A model generated the notes under the pieces. It searched no databases, was not told the origin of the DNA, and saw only the letters and a list, made by a program, of their open reading frames with translations. Shown here one piece after another: positions 21,278-33,879 of a stretch of 60,000 nt of DNA. Position numbers and translations under genes: made by a program. Origin of the DNA: Polytrichum commune (lineage: Eukaryota; Streptophyta; Polytrichopsida; Polytrichales; Polytrichaceae); contig OX485804.1 of the NCBI GenBank assembly GCA_950295325.1, positions 8,496,001 through 8,556,000 of the forward strand, given 5' to 3'. How positions within the stretch are numbered: position 1 is the stretch's first letter; each line of letters opens with the position of its first letter.

Positions 21278-23719
21278 ATGGCAGCAATGACGCTCGCTGC
21301 GTCCTCTTGCATAGTAACGGCAAAGTCTACCCATGCTTTTCCAGTAGAAGCATCATCATCATCAGCCAGCAAAGCAAGCACAGGAAGCTTGTGGTTGCGT
21401 TCCGGATTGCGATTCGGGGAGGATGCGAAAGGCAAGGGTTTTGCGATGAAGCATGAGCAGGGTGGAGTTAGGGTCATGGCTTCAACTTCAGCTTCAGCGG
21501 GGAATTCTGCCCCGGGGTTGACATACAAAGACGCAGGGGTGGATATCGATGCAGGAAGCGAGCTTGTAAGGAGGATCGCAGCTATGACTCCTGGCATTGG
21601 AGGATTCGGGGGATTGTTCCCATTTGGTGATTCATACTTGGTGGCAGGCACAGACGGCGTGGGGACGAAGCTAAAGCTGGCATTTGAAATGAACAAGCAC
21701 GACACGATTGGAATCGATTTGGTGGCCATGAGTGTGAACGATATTATCACATCCGGCGCTAAGCCTATGTTCTTTTTGGATTACTTTGCCACCAGCCAGT
21801 TGGATGTGGACTTGGCGGAGCAGGTGATTAAGGGAATTGTGGATGGGTGTAGACAGTCGGATTGTGCTCTTTTAGGTGGAGAGACTGCTGAGATGCCTGA
21901 CTTTTATGCCCAAGGGGAGTATGACTTGAGCGGGTTTGCGGTGGGGAGCGTGAAGAAAGATGCCCTAATCGATGGAAGTAAGATTGCACCAGGGGATATT
22001 CTTCTTGGGTTGCCATCCAGTGGTGTGCATTCCAATGGATTCTCGCTTGTGCGTAAAGTATTGGCGAAGTCTGGGGCATCTTTGAAGGAGAGTTTGCCTG
22101 GGACTGGGGTTACAATTGGAGAGGCTTTGCTTGCACCTACTACCATTTATGTGAAGCAGGTATGGTATTTTCAGGCTTTTCTGGCCAATGCCTTGATGCT
22201 TCCCACTGTATGTTTGTAGTCTGTTGAACTTAGAGAAACCTTACTACACTACAGCATACTACCATTTATGTGAAAAAAACTGTGTCAACCAACTGCAGTT
22301 CTTTCCCATCAATTGTCGAAGTGGCTTTTTGCTCCTGAATTTAAGTGCCTCCAACACACTCAGTCTTTTTTCTTTTATTTGCGGCTTTCGAATTTTCACG
22401 GCTTAACCTTCCAGCTCAATTTCTCCCTCCTTCCTGTAGTATGTTATAGTCTGTTAAGGTTCCCTTAATTTCAATTCTCTTACAACTAGTGCATTCTATG
22501 TTGCAATAATCTGTTGTTGAAGTGGCTTGAACTCCCGAATGCAGTTACCTCTAAAATAATCAGAAGTTTCTTTACTTGCGACTTTCGAATTACTGAATAT
22601 GGCCTATTTAGTTCCTCACTTTTCAGGTCAACCACCCTGCTTCCAGTGGCATGTGGTAGTCTGGTGGGGTTTCTCTAGTTTCATTTCTCTTGGATAGGAG
22701 TTCTGCAACTGAGTGAGTTTCTATAAGCAGTGTCATCCTGATTTTCAGAGACTGCCTATAATGCTTCGTTTTGTTCGGTAGCAAGAAGAATATTCTTGGG
22801 ATAGAACGAGAGTAGGTACACCAAGTTGCAATAGAAGTAAGATCATTTAATACATCTCCTAATTATTTCCTGGATACATACTATCAGAATTCATTTTATC
22901 TTAGAGAAGAGGTGGCAGGGCAATGTACTGTTACTTTTTGTTTATTGAAATTGTGGACATTCAGGGTTGTTGTCTTATTGGATACCTATATATGTGGGTG
23001 CAGGTTTGATCACAAAGTAGTCCTAATCCTGTGCTTGCTTGCAGGTTTTAGAGCTTGTAGGGAAAGGAGGCATCAAGGGTATTGCTCACATCACTGGAGG
23101 AGGTTTCACTGATAACATTCCTCGTGTCTTTCCTAAAGGCCTTGGTGTGGAGGTGAATGTAGGTGAGTCGGTGAATCCCTGTCACTTTTGGTGAGCAAGT
23201 TTAGGAAAATTTGTTTCCACAACTAATCCAGATCATAGTTGCGCTTAAGCTTGAAGATGTTTTACATTTCTCTTCATGCATGGCATGGGGAATCCTATCT
23301 CTGTATGTGTGGACTTGCTAGGGTGTTGATGTTTCATATTTTATCTTTCATGAAAAGGTAAGATTCAGCTCTTTCTGAATCTGGCAGGGGTATAAAATCA
23401 CTCGTGAATATCTACATATGTACCCATATTTGAATGGAGAGGCAAGAGCATTGCTGATTTGGCCACAACTGCTTGTTAATTGACCCTTTTCTCTGAATTT
23501 TTTGCAGGCTCCTGGGATGTGCCTCCAATTTTCAAGTGGTTGCAAGAAAAGGGTGGTGTAGAGGATGCAGAAATGCGACGGACATTCAATATGGGTATTG
23601 GGATGGTGTTGATAGTTGACAAGAATGTGGCTGAGACCATTTTATCCGAGGAGAGTTCTTATGGCAAAGTCTACCGCTTGGGCGATATCATCGAGGGCGA
23701 AGGCGTCACTTATCAGTAG
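21278..23719 (+). CDS. PUR5: Phosphoribosylformylglycinamidine cyclo-ligase (AIR synthase), chloroplast-type
   Basis: Exons 21278-22159, 23045-23162 and 23508-23719 join in frame to 403 residues plus stop. Donors are cag|gtatgg and tag|gtgagt; acceptors are ttgcag|gtt and ttgcag|gct. The enzyme closes FGAM with ATP to 5-aminoimidazole ribonucleotide, step five of purine synthesis, in plastids in plants. The Ser/Ala-rich N-terminus (about 70 residues) fits a transit peptide. Core motifs include [41 protein letters not shown] and [13 protein letters not shown]; the C-terminal part has [21 protein letters not shown] and ends EGEGVTYQ. I chose the ATG at 21278 (gcgaaaATGGCA); the frame is open upstream to about 21095 but has no ATG there. 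The length agrees with plant PUR5 proteins. Confidence 0.93.
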
Positions 23720-25475
23720 CAAGAGTATCGCCACTTACCAAGTGGTATTAATCTACCCCATAAATCATTCATAACTCAATTCTCAGTACATTGCTAAGCA
23801 GATAATTCAGATCAGTTAGTCAGTGTCTTGTAAATCTTGAGAAACATGATTGAGAAACTATTGAGCCTAGGATGGCTAGCATATTTTGAGCATATAGTCC
23901 AATCCTTTTTAAACAAATGGCTTTTGGGGGCAGTTCTTAGACCCACACCTAACCACATACCGCTCAAATATAGGTGCCCAGATTATTGTTGTGTTTGATG
24001 TAGGCACGTCTACCTTAGGTGTTAAACTGCTGTGTCTTGGTGCTATTGATACAGGATTTTGAGCGAAATATCATTGGACCTTTACTGTGTTGTAAACTAC
24101 CACTGCTCCGCTACAAATCAGTGTCCATTTTGAAAGTGCACATCAACATCTTGCAGCCAACTGCCAATTCTTGTACTGGCAAAGCTGGTGCCAGTCAGAT
24201 GAGAGCTTGTGATCGACTCCAGAGCAATTTTTGAGTGCCCTGGTGGTGCAGAAGCAGTGGAGATAAATAGAAGGCACAACTGTTTTGGCTGCAAAGAGTC
24301 CTGAAGTTTTCTGCTGCAAGAATTTGGCATGTGAAGCAACATATTTGCTCAAAGTGGCAATTGTTTAGCGAGGAGGCTCTGGTGAATGCAGATTAGATGG
24401 GTAGGTTTGATTGAGCTCTTATCACTCAAATGGAACATGACAAGTTGACATGGTCTGCTTTATATCCAAAGTGTGCAGGCAATACCTATTTGTCTGCAAC
24501 TTGAATGGGAAAGCTTGGTTTTCTAGATGATACAGATGCAAACACTTAGGAGGTCTTGTGTGGCCCAAGAAGCTGTGATTTTGTAAATCACAAATAAAGG
24601 GAATGTGTGAACTTTACCTTTGTTGACCGAGTGGTGTGAATAAGCTGTCCTAACATACATCGCCCTCGAGTAACTTATAACATGGATAAACCTGTCCAAT
24701 GCATCCATGCTTGGTGTCTCCCATGTTGTTGGATGTATCTGTGGAGTAAGGTACTGAGGCCTTGAAGTAATATCTTCCTTTCGGTGACATTGATTAATCC
24801 TTAAGCCGTCAACAAGTGAGTGGAACGGTGCCATCGAGTAAGTCATTGTTAAAGGCGATAAATCATATACAACATTAAGTATAAAATAGCACCACTTCGA
24901 CCATTCATAATAGCAGTGTAAGAAGAATGCAAGAACATTTTTAGAAGAGTAGCAACTTTGGCCAATCACAATGGCTAATTGGGGATCTACTTGCTCAAGG
25001 AGGTGGTATAAGAAATGATCCACAAAAGGGGGACAACACTGTCATTTTATAGAAGATCCTCACCTAAAATGGGGTTGATTTTTTGGTGGTTCTCATTTAG
25101 CAATCTAACATCAATAGACCCCTGGTGGAGACTAGAAGGCTCTTTTCTTAAGATGACTTGTGAATTTCTATAGTTTGCTTGTGATTTTTTTTTAAATTTT
25201 TTTTAAAAAATTTAATAATTTTTTTTGGTAATCTGTAGACTTTGTATAGATTTGCTAATCTATGATAAAAATTTGAAAAAGTCCCAAGCTACTTAACATC
25301 ATTGTAATAGCAAAAGTTTCTTAAAGTGTCGTTTTAAGGCCTTAGTACTTTAATGAGTGCATGTTTTGGATGTAGTAATTGAAGTGGGATAGGGCTAGCT
25401 TCCAACTACAAAGTATTTTTGATGTAGTGTAGCATTAGAATTGATGTCCCATGTTAATTAGAGTGACCTACACAA
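23720..25475. other. 3' UTR of AIR synthase, then no recognised gene
   Basis: The first few hundred bases are probably the 3' UTR. A minus-strand frame of 166 codons at 24523-25023 is open but resembles no family I know and shows no clear splice sites or domain features, so I do not call it a gene. An A/T-run region lies near 25185-25220. Confidence 0.45.
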
Positions 25476-25479
25476 TTTA

Positions 25480-25880
25480 TCATATAAGGTGTTTGGATGT
25501 TAATTGGTTACTTCCCTTGATTGGACCCCTATATATATATATTCTTGTGTGTAATTAGGTGAGGATCAAAGAGCAAACACCATAGAGACTCATGATTTAT
25601 AGAAATTGGACTACATTTACAAATTTTATTATTTACTCCACACTCAATAGTGGACACGATTGGGAGGATCTATCTATCTATCTATCTCTTTAGGTAACGG
25701 ATCAACAAACATGCACTTTGGAAAACCATAACCAAATCATGGGAGATATGATTTTCATTCCAATATTTGTTGATGCTTCATCGTAGATTAGTCAATGCAA
25801 ACACAAGTTTTATTGTATAAATCCAGAATGCAAGTTGAAGAACATAAAACGAGCCAAATTACACCCACATACTTAGGAGC
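25480..25880 (+). repeat. Dispersed repeat family R2, copy with (TCTA)n
   Basis: Matches 18690-19030. This copy has expanded a ctat/tcta microsatellite at about 25671-25690, absent from the other copies. Confidence 0.7.
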
Positions 25881-25989
25881 AAGTGTGTCATGCCACCTAT
25901 GATTGCCACCCAATGGTTGCAAGATCATTTCTATGGGTTGATGGTAAATAGTGTGGGTTGCACTAAATCAAATGTATATTGGAACTTGT

Positions 25990-26140
25990 ATAGCCTACAG
26001 CTTAAAGCCTTAACCCTTACCCTTGTTCATGTCCATGATTCCATCTCCCATTGACCCTAGCTACAAATGATTACAATCTGATTGAAAGTGATGAAATATA
26101 ATTGTTGAATAGAATGGCCATTATGTTTCCATCACCCATG
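25990..26140 (+). repeat. Dispersed repeat family R3, copy 1
   Basis: Shares with 39060-39200 the ordered phrases ccttaaccctt/aaccttcac, ccatctcccattgacc, gaaagtgatgaaa and gttgaata(g/c)aatg. It is about 150 bp and non-coding. The two copies happen to lie on either side of the LINE. Confidence 0.55.
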
Positions 26141-26910
26141 GGGGGTGCACTCATTGTTAGAACTGGTGGAACCATGTGCATGCATGACTCTGAAATTAAT
26201 ATACCTATTTACAAGATTTTCCCCCTCTTAAAAATGATATACATATAATATGTACCTAGGAAATCCCCTCAAATACATACACATGTCATAATTAAATAAA
26301 TCGTACAAACCCCAATCATCTGTATACGCCAGAAAAATCATATGGAGAATACGGCTAAAATACTCTTAGCGAGATATATTTATTTGTCATTGATGAAATC
26401 ATTGAAAACTCGTTCAACCATTGGATGTAACTCATACAAATTTTTTTCTACAATATAAATAATTGTAGCCAATGCAATGATGGTTTCTAACGTTACCATT
26501 GATTGATTTGTCAAATTATAAGTCCACATTGACCCATTCTTATGATGATATCAACATAACCCTATATCCAGATTAGAAGGCTACTCCCAAAGGTCAATTA
26601 GTGTAGATACTCAATCCACATGTTACCAATTTTGCAGCGCATCTTATAGACGGTTCCCAAACACCAAGTCTTGGTGGTCAATGTTTTAGCCGACTTGCTT
26701 TTTTAACCCCTTTTTTCTTCACTCCAACTACTGCTTGGGAGACAAACCATATCGCACAATCACATCTTAATTTCAATGAGTAATCGTTATTCCTGGCTCT
26801 AGATAGTCGAGCGTCAGGTTTGACATACAACATATCATATTTGATTCTAGTGAACCTATCCTTGAACAATGTGGGATTACCATTCAACTCACATATTGGA
26901 TGAAATATCC

Positions 26911-28309
26911 CCGATGCCCACTAGACAAGGGGACATTGGGACAAATACTACTCTCCCCTTTCGAGGATGGACACTATAGTGACACACTATACAAAGTTCC
27001 TAGCTAGGAAACATAGTGAGCCTTCAAAGTTCCAATTCTTGGCCAAGGACCGGACGAAACGATGAGGAGCGACACAGACAGACTCAAGAAGGAGGCAATC
27101 AGGAGGGACACAAGTCGGAACCTAACTCCGAACCAGCAAGACCAACAACAAACGAAGCTCGGCACTACCGGCCGCACCCGGCAGCAGATCTGCACAGCCC
27201 GGATAAACAACGGAGAGATCGCAGCACTAGGAGCCCCTGCAACAGCAGAAGGTCGGCAACCACAGGCCGCAACCAAAACGAGCCACCACCGATGCAAGAG
27301 GAGGAGCAGAATTTCAGATCTAGATCTAGGAAAGCAAGAAGACGGGAGAGCACCAACATTCACCAACAACAAAAGGGTTACACCCTTCATTACATTATGG
27401 GTGCTTATAAGCACCTTATTCATGTGTATATACACACCTCACAAAGCTCACTCACAAAAGCTCCCCTCACCACTCTTTCCATCAAGATGCTACTACCATC
27501 CAATGCTGCCACCCAATATCTACTCACCAAAACGCCACAACTCCACAAATACACCAAAAGAAAACCCACCAGAGGGCCCCCCATCAAACTACTACACCCC
27601 ACTACCAATCCCCATAAACCTAACCCTACACCATCAACAAGAGCCATCTTCAAGCTCGGAACGCACTCCACATACACCAACACCGCCGCCGCCGCCCACA
27701 CCACACAAGCCCACACACCCAATGGTTAGCAACACCACTTGCACCTATCAAACACTTACCAACACCACAAACCACCCAAATACCCAAAACACACTAGATC
27801 CAAACTTACCTTCAAGAAAAGCACATCGCCGCTCCAAGATCCTCCCCACAAAGCAAGTCCAGCCACCTCATTGTCAGAAAATCACCAAAAAACACATAAG
27901 ACATAAGCAAAACGCTGTCACACACACGGCTTCACCACCCACAACCCCAAAAACGGCCCACCCACCAAACAATCCCACCCACACAAAGCATGCAACACCC
28001 CGCACTCAACCAGAATACACCTCACTCCCCCACATTAGATCTGACAATACAACCCGCCACCCTAAGAATGCAGAAACTCTCAAAAACAACCTCACAGACC
28101 CACTCACAGACCCAAAAACAACAGTGCGCCACCCACCTCCCTCGCTATACACACACACTCAAATAGCCTCACACCCCACACACTCTCACACTCTTCTCCC
28201 TCTCACTTCACACACCTCTATCCCACACCCCTCACACACATCTCTCCCTCTCACCCCTCACACACCCTTCCCCCCCTCTCACACATCTCTCACCACCCTC
28301 CCAGCCACA
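26911..28309 (+). other. LINE 5' leader
   Basis: About 1.4 kb before the ATG I prefer for ORF1. The ORF1 frame is in fact open from 27062, giving a Pro/Thr/His-rich low-complexity stretch with one hydrophobic segment (VTPFITLWVLISTLFMCIY, about 27389-27445). CA/CTCACA repeats dominate 28130-28300. It may be 5' UTR/promoter or a divergent N-terminal extension of ORF1. Confidence 0.6.
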
Positions 28310-30709
28310 ATGTCGCACACTAACGACGCCCACAACCTAGCGGCCACAGATCCAGAAGCAGCGCCCAGAACGCGAGGAGGCTCAAATATTCAGGCGGTCC
28401 TTGCTCGCAGGCACCCCGGGTCAAGCAGCCGACTAAGCAGCAGCAGTTTCAGAAGCAGTGGCAACGGCAGAACTGTGGCGAAAAAGAGTGGAGGTCAGCT
28501 CAGCATAGGAGTGGGAGCGGGAGGCGCCAGCAAGCTCTACACTGGAGCGGGAGGGGACAGCGAAGCGAACGGAGCAGCCAACGGCAGGGAAGGAGGAGGG
28601 CCCCGAACCGAGGACGGGACCAGCCAGAGAATCAGCAACTCCAACAGTAAACCACAACACACCAGCACACGAAGTGCAGGCAGACGGAGAGCACTCATTC
28701 AAACTTACAGCGATGATGAGGAAGAGATTGCCATACCGCCCAGCCAACCAACATCTTTTAAGGAGAAGACCACACCCTACCATGATGACGACATCGACAT
28801 GCAGTTCGACAATGTCACACCCGAGCATGGGGGAAGCTCTCTTTACATCTCAACCTCAAATGACGAGTACTTGGCCGCCCACCGCCAAGCCGCCATGTCG
28901 CTCGACCAAATGGACATCATCAACCTTGACGAAGCGACACCACCAAACAACCCGCACAAAAGCCCTAGGCAAGAGTCCGTGAAAGACACACAAAGCGCCA
29001 AACGTAGGAGGAGCGAAGTAGGGGGCCATACACTCAACTCCGAGGCAAGCAAACTTTCGAACATGCGCACCAAAGAGGCAATTCCAAGCATTGACATTGT
29101 GTCACACATGTGGTTAGGCTTTTCCATACACGAGGCCATCGCTACACAAAGGGGTAAGGAAATCATCCATGAAACCCGTACCCATGCGGAATTTGAAAAT
29201 CTAGGGACCCCCACAAATGAAGTCATAGAGTTCAAAACCATTAGACGTGCATTTCCGAGAGTACCACAAATATGTTATCCAAATGAGAGGCCGGATGCGG
29301 TACCCGGCAACCACCTCCACTTCACACAACTCCCAAGGCAAGAACGAGTGGACCCCACCACCGGACTTTCCGAGGGCTTCCACATCACCATCCGCTTCGA
29401 CTACGGCTTCAAAAGCATGAGCAAACACGAAGCACGAGGAGCATGCGTGGAACGACTACGATAAATGGACATCCCACTTGGCTCGACTTACTCCAACCCA
29501 ATCGACATTGGGACCAACGCCGTCACCAAGCATTGGGCGGGTTTTATTAAGGTACATCTAAAAAACCCACAACAAGATGGCATAGCATTACTTAGAGGCC
29601 ATAGAGCATTTGTTATGACAATGGAGGATGGTGAAAGGGTTATAGGTAAGGTAGAAAAAGGATATGAATTAGTTACTAAAGCCCGTAACCTAAGGTTACA
29701 CCTCAAAGGTGAAACCCTCCGCCATGAGCATGCATCTACCATCTTTGAGTCACTAGTGCAAGAGAGTTACTACAATGGTCACCAACACGAGTTTATGGGC
29801 TTTGCCAAACCGGAACTAGATAAAAATTTTGCTTTTCTTACTCTCACCATGGAAGAGGCTAGGGACCTAGTACTAAAGGAAGGAATTGTCTACAACAACG
29901 AGAGGTTACAAGTGAGCATCACCCGCGATAGGAATGGCGGTAACCCATCCGAACTCCGTATTAGCACAACTTTAGTGGCTAATAACCTCCCACAACGCGA
30001 GACACCAACCGCCATCATCAAGGCCATCAAGCAAATTTTTGGAGAAGACAACGTCGTCGGCATCACTTTTGGCAACACCAACCAAGGTACCACCAACAAG
30101 CAAGCGGGATGGTGCCACATCCAGTGCCTTAATACCGCGGTCTACACGGCATGGATACATAAGTCCACCTACATTCTAGGACGTCACATCGACTTCATTC
30201 CACACCATGGGAGCATTGATGGAACGGCCCCCAACAAGACGGCAATCCGACTAGCCCAAGCCCCCGTAAGAGAAGTCATCGCGGACAAAATTCAAGCTAT
30301 GGGTAACGCCACTAACCCCAACCCACTCATCACCGAGAAGCATCTTACAAAAACCATGAAGGAATTCGAGGAAAAACTAGATGAGAAGTTTAGCTCTCTC
30401 ACTACCACCATAAATAACCACACGGACCGGAGACACGATGCAACCACAACGACCATCACCAACCACTCCACCGACCTCCATGCGCTCCTTGGTACGATAG
30501 CACACGAATTTCAACAATCCAACATCCGCATGCAAGGCATCATCACCGGTCTCTCCACCGCCGCCCCGGAGCTTTTGCATAGGTCCGCCCCATCACCAAC
30601 AACACACGGCCTCAACACAACCGCCCCACCTCTACCACTCCAAGCCCCCCCGGGATTCCCAAACAACCAACAAATGTACCATCAAGGACCCCATGCATTT
30701 AATGGATAG
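28310..30709 (+). pseudogene. LINE ORF1 protein, RRM-like, with one in-frame stop
   Basis: One reading frame is interrupted by a single TAA at 29462-29464, which is followed immediately by ATG. The N-terminal part is Ser/Gly/Arg-rich (TRGGSN.., SSSFRSSGNGR), likely a basic nucleic-acid-binding tail. After the stop come about 414 codons. An RRM-like pattern runs from about 29950 to 30230 (STTLVANNLP, TAIIKAIKQIFG, VVGITFGN, GWCHIQCLN, ILGRHIDF), and then a short coiled-coil-like stretch (MKEFEEKLDEKFSSL) and a Pro-rich C-terminus. LINE ORF1 proteins bind the element RNA; the RRM call is by pattern only. The stop is probably a mutation; TAA-ATG reinitiation is possible. Confidence 0.65.
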
Positions 30710-31571
30710 TGCCCCCTTAGCATATCACAAATGGCCACTCTACCTTATATGTTATAGTTTGATGTTATTTTATAATAAAGAGCCCACACTCTTGCTCCTA
30801 CTCCAAGTACTCGCTTACTTCATGTATCTCTATACATATTCCCCCTATAGTAAAAAATACACAAACACACTAGAACCATTATATTGTCACCACAAAAACA
30901 CCCACACCAAGCATCATCAACTACAAACTAGAAAACCCATAAGAAAGCTACCCCCACACACATCACCAACTCCCCATACACACCCACACTACCGCATGAG
31001 AAAAATAATAACACTAAGTCTCACCCTCCTAATATGGATAAGCCACTTCCCCGTCACCAACCAAAACAATCTTACATATCATAATAAATATGACCCCCAT
31101 ACTACCCCACCAAGAAAATTCCCATTTAAAATGTCCCATACAACCTTCACACATAACAAGACCCACAACACAACCCCCCCTCATAATCCAATACAACATA
31201 CACCCACAACACAACCCTTCATTAACACCCAAATCCCCTTCACACACCCCCTCAACAACCATATATACAATAAACCACATTCATGCACGTCCCATAACCA
31301 CCTCACACAACAACCACACCCAGTAACCACATACCATCCCAACCCCAATAAAGGTAACATCCACACTTACAATACACACAAACACTCCCACAACAATTAT
31401 GACACTCAACATAACACCCAAAATAAAATAACCTCACCAATGGCCCCCATTAATATAATGACACATATAGGCACCATTTACTACATAACACACACATACC
31501 ATAAAAAACCAAAAACTAAAACCATAAAATACTACACTTGGAACAACTCTACACTCATACTCCTACATGGA

Positions 31572-31595
31572 GATATTGAACTAAACCCGGGGCCG
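31572..31595 (+). other. 2A ribosome-skipping motif (DIELNPGP)
   Basis: The frame reads LILLHGDIELNPGPF. D-(V/I)-E-x-N-P-G-P is the complete canonical 2A consensus, and the Leu-rich run with G just before it is also typical. 2A motifs cause release at Gly and restart at Pro. They are known at the N-terminal side of the APE domain in some trypanosome and animal non-LTR elements. Here the motif lies about 205 codons before the APE domain. I am not aware of well-described plant examples. Confidence 0.85.
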
Positions 31596-32216
31596 TTCTC
31601 AACCATCCTCAAAAACCTCCCCAAAGAATACACACAAAGACAAAAACAATATTTTATTCCAAATACCCTAGCACTCAAACCTCAATACGCCCACCTTGAA
31701 AAGCTATTTGAACCCCACTTAAACAAAAACACCCCCAACTCCCAAAACACCCCCGACTCCCAAGAATTAACACACCTAAAAAACCACACATCACTACTCT
31801 CAAACTACCCCACTCACCACCAATTATATGCCCTCATCATAACATATAGCCCACTACCACAAATATGTAACCAAAAAATGACTAACAAACTTGACCCAAG
31901 ATACCTAACCATCCTCCGAAGAATACAAAAAATGTCAATGAATACGCACCCACACACATCATACGAACATAACATACATACCCCAACAATAATCACCATA
32001 CCACAAGCTTACTCCATCATCAACGACAAAATCGCTAAGGGAGTACCCATAACCGCAGAAACCCTACAAAATGAAATACACCACCTCCCAAATAAAATAG
32101 TACAAGAACTAACTAAATGCACCCACAAAATATCAGGATACCAACCCAACACATTCATACCTAACTATGACATTCCACACATAAACACCAGGCCAAATAA
32201 CCCCACAACTCAAACC

Positions 32217-32976
32217 CTGAAAATAATCACTTGGAACACCGGATGTATCAACTCCAGCCTACCCGGTATCCAAGAACTCACTCAAACACTACACGATAAC
32301 CCTCACATTATACTCATCCAGGAAACCAAAATCCCAAAAACAAAATCCACATCATACATAGACCGCCAACTAAAAGAATATAAAATCATATACAACAACT
32401 CAAACACTACATCCCAAAGACACAATAAATATGCAGGCCCCACGCAAGCTAGAGGTGGCATCCTAGCCATGATACCAATTTCAATATATACAAACGAAAA
32501 CATCATCAAAATACCAACCCCAAGCTTAATCTCACCCTACCTACAAGCCATAATAATCAATAATAAACCACTAACACCGCTAATCATTCTAAACATGTAC
32601 ATGCCATCACACTTAGAAGACGAGTACCTAATACCCGAAATCCAAAACCAAATTCAAAACATCATACTACAACACCCCCAACATACCATCATACTAGCCG
32701 GAGACTTTAACCGCGATATATTACTACAAGGAAGAACCAATAATAGCTCCTCCACCCCGCCTAATATGGATGATCAAGAATGGGCATGCTTCATACAAAA
32801 CAATGGACTTAAGTGGTCCATAACCCAGTAAAATTCACAAGACAAGGAGGCCACAACTACACATCAACTAGTCATATAGATGGCTTTTACACCAATGACC
32901 CCAATATCACCAACCTTCATAGCCACACGTTAACCAACCTAAATCAAAACTCGGATCACTACCCGGTCCAACTATA
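32217..32976 (+). other. APE-type endonuclease domain
   Basis: The ordered motifs are LKIITWNTG (Asn), IILIQETKI (catalytic Glu), ILNMYMPS (Tyr..Pro), IILAGDFNRD (GDFN), then, after a frameshift near 32820, HIDGFYTNDPN and SDHYPV (Asp-His). This is the apurinic/apyrimidinic-endonuclease fold of LINEs, which nicks target DNA. All key residues are present once the shift is allowed for. Confidence 0.9.
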
Positions 32977-33879
32977 ATTAGCCCCCAATACTATAGTCAT
33001 CAAAGAAACCACCACTTCCATAAACGCCCCACGAATCATCTACCCCATACCCCTTAACAACCTCCAAAACTTACAAACAACCTTTATAGGAAAACAAAAT
33101 ATAGCAATAGAAAACCTCACACAAATACTCCAACAAGATAATCTCACCTCCACACAATAGAAAGACGCACAACTCAAACTTCAAGAAATTACCAACTCTC
33201 TCAGTCAATACATAGAACAGACATGCATGACTCAACCCACCCCACCACTACCAAATAGAATAAAACCTCAAGGAGGATTCCTTCCCAGGACCCAACAAAA
33301 TCAATGGAAACATCAATTGAAAATATACCACAACATCCGGAAAGCCATAAGAGCCGCATGTCACTACCCACACACACAACTACTAAACCACTCAGACATA
33401 AAAAACCTCCAACTACTAAGAAACCCTAATATTCCACCACCACCACCCCACCCCACAGAAATATACACATGGATTGCACAGCTAGCCACCATCGGAAAAA
33501 ACGCGAAGATAGCAGCCCAAAAAATCATAACCAAACAAACTTCACTTAATTGCAAAGCAGCCATTAACAAATATAGAACCCTACTAAATACTAAACCCAA
33601 AATAATCCATAAAAAAATATTTTACCAAACAACTACTAACACACTTGATTGTATACAAAACCCCCAAGGTCAAATCCTTACCAAACCCGCAGAAATAGCA
33701 AGGGGATATACCATACTCAACAAACCTCATTCCAAAGACAAGCCCCTCTATGTGATGACACCACGGACCACCCTAATACGTGCATATGTGCCGTACGAAA
33801 ATACCCGTGGCATTCACATCAAGGAATCATCATAGAAAAACGAGGCAACCCAAACACACAAATAAGTAACCAATTCACT

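Noticed and set aside
24523-25023. 166-codon minus-strand ORF downstream of AIR synthase
   Set aside because: No recognisable domain, no splice support, and open length alone is weak evidence in this composition.
27016-27729. 237-codon ORF in the LINE leader overlapping another frame
   Set aside because: Low-complexity A/C-rich sequence leaves more than one frame open. It ends before any conserved domain.
29440-29500. Stop-codon reassignment or programmed readthrough in the LINE
   Set aside because: Both TAA/TAG stops and several frameshifts occur, and neighbouring host genes use all stops normally. Ordinary decay explains this better.
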